Assembly (NCBI GenBank): GCA_001769975.1
Contig: MEPW01000023.1
Coordinates: 1 to 64,000 of the forward strand
Source of the DNA: Bdellovibrionales bacterium RIFOXYA1_FULL_36_14
GTDB taxonomy: Bacteria; Bdellovibrionota; Bacteriovoracia; Bacteriovoracales; Bacteriovoracaceae
Length of the DNA stretch: 64,000 nt
Direction: 5' to 3'
A program made the translations under genes and the position numbers. This document shows, one piece after another, positions 32,001-40,496 of the stretch; the stretch's first letter is position 1, and each line of letters opens with the position of its first letter. The notes beneath the pieces were generated by a model, which had not been told where the DNA came from, made no database searches, and saw only the letters and a program-made list of their open reading frames with translations.

Positions 32001-32778
32001 ATTAAGCCTTGGATACTTTCTCCAGCGAGGAAGTTGGGAAACGGCTAACGATAAATTCAGATTCCCCAAACCTACTTTTTTAAAGAAAATTGCTGACCAA
32101 ACCCAATTTAATGTTTCGTATGTGGCAGTTATTTTAACCGCCGTTAAGATGGAAGGAAACAATGCTCCACCTAATCGTTACAGCTCATTTACTGGAAGAA
32201 TTCTAGATATTAACAGTGGAAAAGATACTTTAGCTGGAGAAGTTTTTGTGCTACCGGATAGTTCCATTTTGGTTAAAGGTGCCGCCAACACCATTATTAA
32301 CCCTATCACTAAATTACAATTTTATAGCGACACTGAAGCCTTTGCTTGGGCCTATAAAATTTCTTTTGATTCAGATGATAATGACAGTCTATCATCCGAA
32401 AGTGTCAAAAACATATTCCCTAACATGGTTAATAATGCAATTGATGCTTGTATAAATGGTAAAGATGGCAACCAAAATGGACTAAAACATTTCTTCAATA
32501 AGATGGCCAACCCTGATGTTAACAATTTATTGGAAAAAGAAGATGAGTATATTGGCTTTGAAATACTTCCGGGAATTGCCCAATCAGCTGCTTTCCAAAA
32601 TGATTTCAAAGATTCTATCAAAGACAACTACCAAAGATTTGTTAAAAAGTTCCCTTCTCATGAACTAATTGAAAAGACTTGTTTTGAAGCTTTAAACGGA
32701 GTTGGATTAACCAGCGCGAGCGCAGGGGCCATCAATGGATATTGGATGCCTGGAATGCGTGAGTACATAGAGGAGTAG
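29002..32778 (+). CDS. Very large lipoprotein with metzincin-like zinc protease motif
   Basis: ORF track start is 28909; ATG at 29002 or 29008 has a better RBS and signal (QNQKHLITLSFSLVIVVIVLASCS). HEFGHMIGLGHN plus downstream STVMGY (Met-turn-like). Confidence 0.85.
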   Translation: MHMQNQKHLITLSFSLVIVVIVLASCSLKRPESAAPLETGISKDFFTTKVINPMTKKEVLQGKKFMCGWAPVAEVGAYAKHYNDHNVIENWHCNVVFTFNHDHSRLIGKLVNPSYPDDISKWTTALEIPITRNYTREYKKDEYQRVTNEIVEDETKNHPSARPLMDLDFSNMMVSEIGFRNITTESDLIRPGSSTQNIEDIEIDNATGFIGFTLTFNDPDVSSGNSFERKIRYNFLEMKTNEKFESTPWHEKNASHLNALHILGKKVEGASSAFFAAHWDKYKSRKVYLIGFPEKYFKIAKEALGNYNKLFKDQVADKDHPITHDLFIPERGDHLKYSFDLRYTSITWIDDFEKSLNAPLGIGTALADRLTGEIQWGGVTLWGGMIEYIIKSAAPSLDLNSSLPASHGLNWLDKIEDNAFAFNYQFDFPVSLDPNFKGPFFNTFVSNSLNKILFDDSKLMLGQKDFVKTKLNDEYLENFITNQASWLNNHHNAQKRNYQDFSFNHYFKNLVGNKQYSQSQVMHDFNNKDALHYHMNQAKQHLNSPICVISTEDVIADILEAKERGNFDPEKVMEAFVKDVILHEFGHMIGLGHNMAENILPTVSAVMDLNIHPPKVDMNDSEYQDLDNLKKIMQSEKTKYTVPKKYWLPLEIAAIKNMTNASTVMGYKNSRTDVLYDNHEQILPGPSDVQVLKYLYNQQYATFKYGEEDFTYYKVPATGQIPLFAPRNVKDRSSRFVSYFPSCTDFEATFDTSPLCKRWDRGYDVKTLAEDYMLSIDNLRDSKLIAKSELKGARSIYRLENYLYGHNLEMMGRLRLFYDYMRDLFKDEIDSISHDVEAIKMFSTDCMREKMENASLINLFTNNPKLKELCQVNKKIVEKLGSYMAKSGRDFTKIDYKNKTAPGGMSFGDADPNWTQMSGTYQILSDLPFKIVALNTLTLSQPYAYLYGWMLEMDNYSHENGGYLYSSLYPNEYSHAIKNAVQNNLQFGTNGEKTILKKTALSLGYFLQRGSWETANDKFRFPKPTFLKKIADQTQFNVSYVAVILTAVKMEGNNAPPNRYSSFTGRILDINSGKDTLAGEVFVLPDSSILVKGAANTIINPITKLQFYSDTEAFAWAYKISFDSDDNDSLSSESVKNIFPNMVNNAIDACINGKDGNQNGLKHFFNKMANPDVNNLLEKEDEYIGFEILPGIAQSAAFQNDFKDSIKDNYQRFVKKFPSHELIEKTCFEALNGVGLTSASAGAINGYWMPGMREYIEE

Positions 32779-32781
32779 ACC

Positions 32782-35700
32782 ATGAAGCAAAATATTAAAA
32801 ACCAGATCGTCTCTCTTTTATTACTCAGCTTATTGGCATGTTCCAAAGAAAACATCCAAGAAGCTAAACATATGGATAAAGTTGACTCTGACCTATCTCA
32901 ATCAACATTCATACCAAGCAATATTAATCCGGCTGACCTGGATAATTTAAACAACATTGATCTCGATCTTTTCAATACCACCAACCTAAAATCAGCGAGC
33001 GGCCCAGCACTCAAAAATGCGGAAGCTTCCCTTCGCAATTTCATTTCACAAAATTATATAGATCAGTTTCAAAACACTCAAAAGTTAAAAAACCTACTAT
33101 CTACCTATAATCAAATCATCATTGCCCTGATTACAAACAATCCACGCAAAGACGATAAAGACATCAACACAATTCTTGACCGTTATTACGATCTCTTACT
33201 GGCTGATTGCGATGAATCCATGAAGGGTTGTGTAAACCTAAGTTTCTTTAACAAAGACTATTATAATACCGCCACTATTTTACAAGATAAGGTTTACACA
33301 ATTGATAAAAACATTGAGCTTAAGAAAAATAAATCAAAAGATTTTAATCAAGAACTAGTGACGTATTATCAATATTTGGATCTTATTTATGAACTGAAAA
33401 ATTCACGCACCAATGAAATGCTGGACGCTCTTTATATTAAATATTCTTTCGAATATGCCAAACACCTAAACCAAACCAAGCAAACCGAAAAGCTTAAAGA
33501 GCATGGTAGTTTTTTTGAAAATAAATTAAAAGCCTACCTGGAAATCGCTGACAAATCTCAAACCAAGATTCACACACTCAACGTCATTGGACAATTTGAT
33601 CCTTGCCACTACTCAAAAAACAACCAAACCCAATTTTTTAAATATGGTCAACCGGAATTACTTAGCTTAAGTTCAGAATTCATGGGAAATGAGCTTATTA
33701 AATGTTTCTCCAAAGCCATGAGTGAAAATAAAAACAATTCCAGTTTACAAGAAAAAAGTTTTTTACAAACTGTCGAAACACTCAATGCCAAATATTTAGA
33801 TATTTTAAATAATATGGATATGACTTCCCTTAAAAATGTTTTTACCAACAACCCAAGTTACTTATATATAATCGATAATCTCTATAGAAGAAACTGGTCA
33901 GAATTAGATGCGCAAAGCTTAACCGATAAATTAAACCTCAACAATGACATTATGTTAAATGTTGTGGAAGCTTATATTAAATACGAGTTAATCAATGCTG
34001 TAATCAAAACCAATGCAATTTTGCATAATATTTACTACAATGACAAAACCGTAACCAGTAAAAACATCTACTCAAAGGCCATTGACGAAAATCTTGAACT
34101 CATTACCATCTGGAAAGAGTTTAATGATCGCACTGAAGCCTTAAAACGTTTCACCCTATACAATCTTAACCAAAAAAGAAACGCTGATCAGATTGCCAAA
34201 TTTAATGTACTTTTTGAAGATCTAGAAAAAAACATTAAGTATATCTCAAGCGTACCCCAGATGATGCTCCTTACTTATAAAATGGCGCAAAAGGAATTCA
34301 AAGTTTCGGTAATGGGTTTTGGTGGATTAACCCAAATTGACACTAACGACATTATCAATAAATTTTTCGGCGGTGATTTTCCATTATGGTTTAAATTTGT
34401 AGAAAATACTAATCCCCTTAAAAAGATGGAGCTGCTTTATGCATTCGATTTTGCTTTAAAAACCAAAGTCTTTGACAATTTTGCGCAAAAAAATGACACC
34501 CAAAAAACTAAAATTAGTCCTGCGGATTTCTTTAAAGTAGTAATTGGACGATATTTAAGAACAACCCGGGAGTCGGTTCAATTACTACTTAATGACACTG
34601 AACTGCTGAATAAGAAAAACCTTACTACTATTTATAAAATTTGTAATAATGACCAATATTCTCTATCAATTGCTTTAAAAGATTTATCTTATAAAACTCT
34701 CCTTGGAAATATTCCAGAAATTGCCCAATTTCACAACGGTAATATCGCTAATGCCCTAAAATCTGCGCGCAGTAATTTGCTCATTGAACTATCTTTTGTA
34801 CAAAATTTAATTGATCTCTATAAGTCTCACAACCCCAACGCAAAAGACAGTATTGACGAAGAAACCAATGCGATCAAAAACAAACTGGCCATGGTTTACC
34901 AAAACGTCCTAACTTTTGAGACCAACACCTCTGACTGTATGTACAAGCTCATTAAAAAGGAATACGCCCAACAACAGGCCTTGTTTGAAATGGAAAAAAA
35001 CCATATTAAAACCATTTTTGACAAGATGATCAGTCTGCAAGATATGCCTTCCTCACAAAAAGATGAACTGGAAGCTACCTTCAATCAAGAACTCAATACT
35101 TCTAATCTCAAAGATATTCTTAAGCGTGAACTTGTATCAGAAGATGAATACTTTGATAAAATCAGCAATAATTATTATTATTTTTCAAAGCTCGGTGTCC
35201 TCGGTCGAATCACCAATTATTTAAAAGAAATTAATGCCAATATCATTATTGATGTACCAAGTATGATGCAACATAATGATCTTTACCAGACAGATAAAGG
35301 TAATACTATTCACGCCGTATTTTTACCTCAGGAAGGTAGTTATGAAGAAAGACTACAAATATTCACTAAAAATGTGCTAGAAAAAATGTTAAGCGGGGCC
35401 ATGGCCCAGATCAGATGGACTGAAGACTCTACTACCATGAATGTTAATTATTTGTACGACAAATTGATTTTGCTAGTAGAATTACTCAAAGGAAAAAGCC
35501 ATAATCTTTTTAACGAAAATGAATCTTTTTGCACAGGCAAGCTAGCAACGCTTACTAAAAAAGCATGTTTGGAAAAAGTAAAAATCACTCCGACTAGAGT
35601 AATTCAAGAAACTTTAAATGTGGCCAAACTTTTATCATTAAGCGCACAAGATATCGAAATGTTAAAATTAATTAATTTAGATAAAAAATTCCCCCAGATT

Positions 35701-36174
35701 TTACAAGAACGACTCTTTTTTAAATCGCAAACCGAACCGCTGACCCTTTTGGAAAAGATCTATGCTGAAATAAGTGACAACAACCAACTCAAAAATGAAG
35801 CCGAAACATTTCATAAACAAATTGTACAAAGTCGTCAAAACTTGCTTTTTATGCCAAGTGCAAACATTAAATCAATTATGACTGCTAATTATGCCCCTCT
35901 CATTCATGACTCTTTTGGCCTAATAAATGATTTTAATAAGGCAGTCACTCGAATAGAGAATGCTCACAGCCAGGATAATGAATTAGGGATAACCCAGTAC
36001 TTTTATAAAATAGATCTGGAAGGTGATGAGCACCAGTTCATATCAATGGTTAATGACACAAATGAACTTACTTATTTAAACCCAGATAAAATGTCAGACA
36101 ACGATAAAATAATCATCAACTTTCATAAGGATACCCAAAATTATTTCAATGCTTCCAAAGCTGGGAAAAACTAA
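32782..36174 (+). CDS. Large lipoprotein, paralog of 37018..40239
   Basis: Lipobox LLSLLACS; homologous blocks to the downstream lipoprotein; 3-nt gap after the metalloprotease gene. Confidence 0.8.
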   Translation: MKQNIKNQIVSLLLLSLLACSKENIQEAKHMDKVDSDLSQSTFIPSNINPADLDNLNNIDLDLFNTTNLKSASGPALKNAEASLRNFISQNYIDQFQNTQKLKNLLSTYNQIIIALITNNPRKDDKDINTILDRYYDLLLADCDESMKGCVNLSFFNKDYYNTATILQDKVYTIDKNIELKKNKSKDFNQELVTYYQYLDLIYELKNSRTNEMLDALYIKYSFEYAKHLNQTKQTEKLKEHGSFFENKLKAYLEIADKSQTKIHTLNVIGQFDPCHYSKNNQTQFFKYGQPELLSLSSEFMGNELIKCFSKAMSENKNNSSLQEKSFLQTVETLNAKYLDILNNMDMTSLKNVFTNNPSYLYIIDNLYRRNWSELDAQSLTDKLNLNNDIMLNVVEAYIKYELINAVIKTNAILHNIYYNDKTVTSKNIYSKAIDENLELITIWKEFNDRTEALKRFTLYNLNQKRNADQIAKFNVLFEDLEKNIKYISSVPQMMLLTYKMAQKEFKVSVMGFGGLTQIDTNDIINKFFGGDFPLWFKFVENTNPLKKMELLYAFDFALKTKVFDNFAQKNDTQKTKISPADFFKVVIGRYLRTTRESVQLLLNDTELLNKKNLTTIYKICNNDQYSLSIALKDLSYKTLLGNIPEIAQFHNGNIANALKSARSNLLIELSFVQNLIDLYKSHNPNAKDSIDEETNAIKNKLAMVYQNVLTFETNTSDCMYKLIKKEYAQQQALFEMEKNHIKTIFDKMISLQDMPSSQKDELEATFNQELNTSNLKDILKRELVSEDEYFDKISNNYYYFSKLGVLGRITNYLKEINANIIIDVPSMMQHNDLYQTDKGNTIHAVFLPQEGSYEERLQIFTKNVLEKMLSGAMAQIRWTEDSTTMNVNYLYDKLILLVELLKGKSHNLFNENESFCTGKLATLTKKACLEKVKITPTRVIQETLNVAKLLSLSAQDIEMLKLINLDKKFPQILQERLFFKSQTEPLTLLEKIYAEISDNNQLKNEAETFHKQIVQSRQNLLFMPSANIKSIMTANYAPLIHDSFGLINDFNKAVTRIENAHSQDNELGITQYFYKIDLEGDEHQFISMVNDTNELTYLNPDKMSDNDKIIINFHKDTQNYFNASKAGKN

Positions 36175-37004
36175 TGAAATATGTTTTATCGATCACATTT
36201 ATTTTTTCACTCTTAAGCTTACATACTGTAATCCTGGCTAGCGAAGAGACTAAAACATGGGGAGCAACTGCCGGTTACATGATCACTAGCGATTATGCGG
36301 ATGAACGCTCCCCTAGACTCTACGAAAACAAAGTTTTATTAAACCTTTCAGGAAACTTTCTTCCTTATCAAATAACTACCACCCTGAAAAATTCTATTAA
36401 CTTCAACACTCTGGGTAACTCAGTTTATGAAGAAAATCCTGACTCTCATGGAATTCATTTTGCTGATACGATTTTAGTTTTTAACAAGACGTTAGCCTTA
36501 TCCCAGACCAATTCACAATTTCCTGGAATTCATCAACTAACACCCATAGTTTTTAATATATTTCCAACCAGCGACAGCTCAAGATATGCAGGATATCGAT
36601 CATCTCCTGGAGCACAGGCTGTGTTATCTTCTACCTTCTTTGATGGACATTATAATCTGAAAAATGGGATAAATTTTATTAAAGTCATTAACACTTACAC
36701 CCACAATCCAGCTAACCACACACCATCTCCATCCTTGATAAGCGTTTTTGAACAAGATCATACTTTTGCTTTAGGCCTGGGATTTTCCGTAGGTGCTGGC
36801 TTTAGTTTTAAATATTCAAAGGATGTGGATGGTAATAGCAATACCACTTTTGAAAATAGCGCTTCGCTTGAATTCGCCTATAAACAAATGAGTGCATCAC
36901 TAGTTTACTCAGGTGGCGATCATACTACAATTGACAAAGTGGAGCTCTGGTACGTTGATAATACTAGAGAATTATTAACCTTGGTTTTGACTTATACCAT
37001 TTAA
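36174..37004 (+). CDS. Secreted protein, candidate outer-membrane beta-barrel
   Basis: Signal peptide MKYVLSITFIFSLLSLHTVILA; amphipathic beta-strands at C-terminus (ASLEFAYKQMSASLVYSGG...LLTLVLTYTI); TAATG overlap with the upstream gene. Confidence 0.7.
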   Translation: MKYVLSITFIFSLLSLHTVILASEETKTWGATAGYMITSDYADERSPRLYENKVLLNLSGNFLPYQITTTLKNSINFNTLGNSVYEENPDSHGIHFADTILVFNKTLALSQTNSQFPGIHQLTPIVFNIFPTSDSSRYAGYRSSPGAQAVLSSTFFDGHYNLKNGINFIKVINTYTHNPANHTPSPSLISVFEQDHTFALGLGFSVGAGFSFKYSKDVDGNSNTTFENSASLEFAYKQMSASLVYSGGDHTTIDKVELWYVDNTRELLTLVLTYTI

Positions 37005-37017
37005 GGAAGAAGTACTT

Positions 37018-40000
37018 ATGAAAAATACTTTTAATCTAATTCTTCTTGTTATTACTATGATTATGATTAGTTCATGTAACAAGAAAATTGAATCCAGTCA
37101 AAACCAACATAAAAATGCTGTTTTAAATTACAGCGAAGTATCGGCGATTGATAATTCTGTTTGTAGTTTTGAATTAAATCATGAGAAGCTTGAAAGAGTT
37201 TTAATAAATCCAGCATACTCCGCCCATAACCAGTGTGTACTTAAATTTTTAGAAAAACAGATTGCCAAACTTACCTCTTCACTCGACTCAAATAACGCCG
37301 ACACTTTAAAAAGCATGAATTTAATTTTCGAAGGTTGCAGCGCTGACAGTTTAAATGGTTGTTTATATTTTCAAAAACTAAAATCGATCTTGGCCATGAG
37401 AGATTTTTTACTAAAGCTTGCGACAGTTCATGAATCTAATATTCAAAAATACTATTTCTTTCTAAATGCATGGTTTGAGCTTAAAAACGAACAATTAGAT
37501 GCTAGACTTTTTGAATTATACTTAAAGAAAGAAAAAGAATACCGCAAGCTAATCGCTCACGATAAAACCTTACTTGATTTACATAACGAAACTCTACATC
37601 TGATATCCCAAAATGCCTCTCAGTTATCTAACAATTCAGCTTTCAAAGCCTTCATTCTCTCTTACAAACTCCCCACCCATAAAAATATTTCCAATCTAGA
37701 CAAAATAGTTTTGGAAATTATCTTTTCTAACTCTCAAGATAGAGATTATAAAAGCAAATTAGAGACTTTTATAAATAATGAAATTACTAGTATCAAAGCC
37801 ATCGATAACTTCAAACAAGCCGACCTTGATTATTATTTAAAATCCCTTGATATCTCAAGCTTGCAATATGATTTTTATTATTACATGATAGCTAGCGCTT
37901 ATCACAACAGAAGTGATAGTAATTTTTTAGAAACTCTCTGGAAATTCTACCAAGGAGATACCCAAAAGCTAAGTGATACTACGAATTCCTATGTGCGCAT
38001 CAAATTCCTTCAAGTGCTTAGTTTATCCCATCAAAACATAGTTAAATATTTTCATGAAAAAGATTATACCCCTAATAATTTCTTTATTAAGGCCATATCA
38101 AAAAGCGAACAAGTATCTCCTCATTTTCAGGAACTTTTTCAAAAATCTGAATATCTTCAACTATTTTTAGAAAGCTTATTAATGAAAGGTAACTCTAAGT
38201 CTCAAGCGATCTATCAGGATTTATCAAGAAATCTTTTTTCTGGGATCAAAATGAATATAAAATATATGATTTCGTTTCCAGAAATGATGATCTTACTTTA
38301 TGAATTTGCCAAAAACGGACTGGAATTTAAAATCAACTCCCACTATAATGGCCTAGTACAAGTCTCATCTAATCAGATCATGAAAGAATTTTTCGAAGGT
38401 AGATTTTATTCATTTTTTAATTATTCCGACGATACTAAAGCACTTACTTCTGAAGAAATCCTATATGCTTTCTACTTTGCACTTAATACCGGTCTCTTTA
38501 GAGATTTTGCTTCCAAGCAAAATGAAACCCAATTGGTAAAAGACTTTATTAAAATGGTGGCTACGCAACTTTCCAACATCGAAATTAATAAACTCACCAC
38601 GGATTTTAACGTATTTACCAATAATTATAAAGCCGATACCACCTATAACATTTTTTTAAACCTATGTAATTCACCAAAAGGTTATGTTCACCAGCTAACC
38701 CTCGATGATCTCGATCGGTCGGTGCTTCAGGGTAAGATAGTTGGGGAACGTATTGTTAATAATCCTGGCTTCTATGGTCCCTACTTTGAAAGGAGTTTGG
38801 AGCGCATTCGCACCAATGTGCAAAACATTGAATTTAAAGTTACCCAGATGATCTCCATTTATGAAAAATACCTTCGTAAGTTTAATACTAATGAAACCGT
38901 TGTGAAAGAAATTATGGCAGACTTAAATTCTGCGCTAGATCCTATCACTCATATCAAAACCGCATATTTAACTCAATTTATGAAACGTCACCAGGAAATT
39001 GATAAATGCCATTTTTCTATCTATCAAAAAGAAAAAAAATTACAAGAGAATCTGATAAAATATGAAGAACTTTATCTTAGAAACTTGTATAACAAATACC
39101 AGGAAGCTTACGCCACTAATTCGCTGGAAGAATTAAATAGGGAAATTCAAAATTATAACTTGAAAGATTTTATAGGTCTTAATAAATTCAAAAATGGTCA
39201 CTACTACTACACCCAGATAGATTTTTTAATACGCGCAAAGCAATTTATCGAAGTTGGACAGACTCTGGATAATCAAAAACTTCCTGCACTTTCTAAGGGG
39301 GTGAAAATTTCTGTCCCCACTAATGAATATAATTGGATTCAACACTCTTTTTATGCTGGGTCACAAGATAAATATTTTACTCTTGATATTAGCAATATGA
39401 CGGAAGATGAATTTGTCTTAAATGCACTTTCCAACATTGTGACTGACACTACCAACCCAAATGGTTTTGTCACCTGGTTTGTGGATAAGAGTTATTACAC
39501 TTACAATCTTCCTTCTTTTAATGCCAAATCCCGCACGTTGGTATCCCTGTATAAACTTGGTGATTTTGACATTTACGAAAAAGAAGAGTGTAGCTTAAAA
39601 AACAGTGGGAAAGGTTGTAAAAGAATTAAACAAAAATTTTCCGTAGATAACCTGGTAAAGATTGGATCTAATTTAAAAAACTTTTTACACATTGATGACC
39701 AAGAAGCTTTGATACTTAAAAAAGTTGGAAGAAAGAAAAGAATAGATGATTATCTACAAGCTTTTAGTTTCATGCATCCGATGTCTAATCGCCCAGAAAA
39801 CTGGGGAATATTTGACTATCTCTATTATTCCCTGAAAGAACCTTTGCTAGATGCTTACTCAAAATTTCCATGGGACATGGAAGATGACCATGTAAGTAAA
39901 ACACTTGATAAGCGAAAAGGAGCTTTGGAAACGGCTTTTGATTATTGGCAGGCCAGAAATAATCGCGGAGAATTCTTATTTAACATCAGTAATTCTTTTG

Positions 40001-40239
40001 AAGCAGAAATGAATCAAAAATTTAAAGAAATTGCCTGGAATGAAATCAACAAGATCAGAAGCTTTGAAGCGGCCATTAACCCGGAAAACAACCCGGCTAT
40101 TGAAAAGTTACAAGGTCAAATTCGCTACGAAATTGACAAAACCGTTGATAAAGATATTTTGAGTGACACTCTCCTTGAGGAAGTAGATGGAGTTATTAGA
40201 AACTTTCATCAACAAACAAATTATTTTTATAAACAATAA
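37018..40239 (+). CDS. Large lipoprotein, paralog of 32782..36174
   Basis: Lipobox IMISSCN; shared YxxSxPxMMxLxYxxA...G(L)xQxxxxxIxxxFFxGxF...LYAFxFALxTxxFxxFAxKx block. Confidence 0.8.
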   Translation: MKNTFNLILLVITMIMISSCNKKIESSQNQHKNAVLNYSEVSAIDNSVCSFELNHEKLERVLINPAYSAHNQCVLKFLEKQIAKLTSSLDSNNADTLKSMNLIFEGCSADSLNGCLYFQKLKSILAMRDFLLKLATVHESNIQKYYFFLNAWFELKNEQLDARLFELYLKKEKEYRKLIAHDKTLLDLHNETLHLISQNASQLSNNSAFKAFILSYKLPTHKNISNLDKIVLEIIFSNSQDRDYKSKLETFINNEITSIKAIDNFKQADLDYYLKSLDISSLQYDFYYYMIASAYHNRSDSNFLETLWKFYQGDTQKLSDTTNSYVRIKFLQVLSLSHQNIVKYFHEKDYTPNNFFIKAISKSEQVSPHFQELFQKSEYLQLFLESLLMKGNSKSQAIYQDLSRNLFSGIKMNIKYMISFPEMMILLYEFAKNGLEFKINSHYNGLVQVSSNQIMKEFFEGRFYSFFNYSDDTKALTSEEILYAFYFALNTGLFRDFASKQNETQLVKDFIKMVATQLSNIEINKLTTDFNVFTNNYKADTTYNIFLNLCNSPKGYVHQLTLDDLDRSVLQGKIVGERIVNNPGFYGPYFERSLERIRTNVQNIEFKVTQMISIYEKYLRKFNTNETVVKEIMADLNSALDPITHIKTAYLTQFMKRHQEIDKCHFSIYQKEKKLQENLIKYEELYLRNLYNKYQEAYATNSLEELNREIQNYNLKDFIGLNKFKNGHYYYTQIDFLIRAKQFIEVGQTLDNQKLPALSKGVKISVPTNEYNWIQHSFYAGSQDKYFTLDISNMTEDEFVLNALSNIVTDTTNPNGFVTWFVDKSYYTYNLPSFNAKSRTLVSLYKLGDFDIYEKEECSLKNSGKGCKRIKQKFSVDNLVKIGSNLKNFLHIDDQEALILKKVGRKKRIDDYLQAFSFMHPMSNRPENWGIFDYLYYSLKEPLLDAYSKFPWDMEDDHVSKTLDKRKGALETAFDYWQARNNRGEFLFNISNSFEAEMNQKFKEIAWNEINKIRSFEAAINPENNPAIEKLQGQIRYEIDKTVDKDILSDTLLEEVDGVIRNFHQQTNYFYKQ

Positions 40240-40247
40240 ATGCTTAG

Positions 40248-40284
40248 AAAGCTAATGTAAATTACTTTAGTTTACATTAGCTTT
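40248..40284 (+). terminator. Terminator closing the metalloprotease/lipoprotein operon
   Basis: 14-bp perfect stem AAAGCTAATGTAAA / TTTACATTAGCTTT with 9-nt loop, 9 nt after the stop codon. Confidence 0.8.
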
Positions 40285-40496
40285 TCATTCGTATTTTCAA
40301 TAGGTTAAAATACCAATACTGCCTTATTTATTGGCCTATTTCTATGGTCGACCTCTGCTAGGCAAATCCTATCTACCCCCAGTAAGCCTTTAAAACCTTT
40401 ATGTTTTTATGCTTTTATCCGATACGTTGTGCAGAGTGGAATATAATGAATTAATCCATAAACCGAAGGATGCGGTGAGTTAGTATAAAAATACAT

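Noticed and set aside
40353-40400. GGCAAA-containing segment resembling a c-di-GMP-I (GEMM) riboswitch
   Set aside because: Lacks the conserved second half (ACGCAAAGCCTC...GGTAGC...); only a superficial match, kept as a low-interest leader observation.
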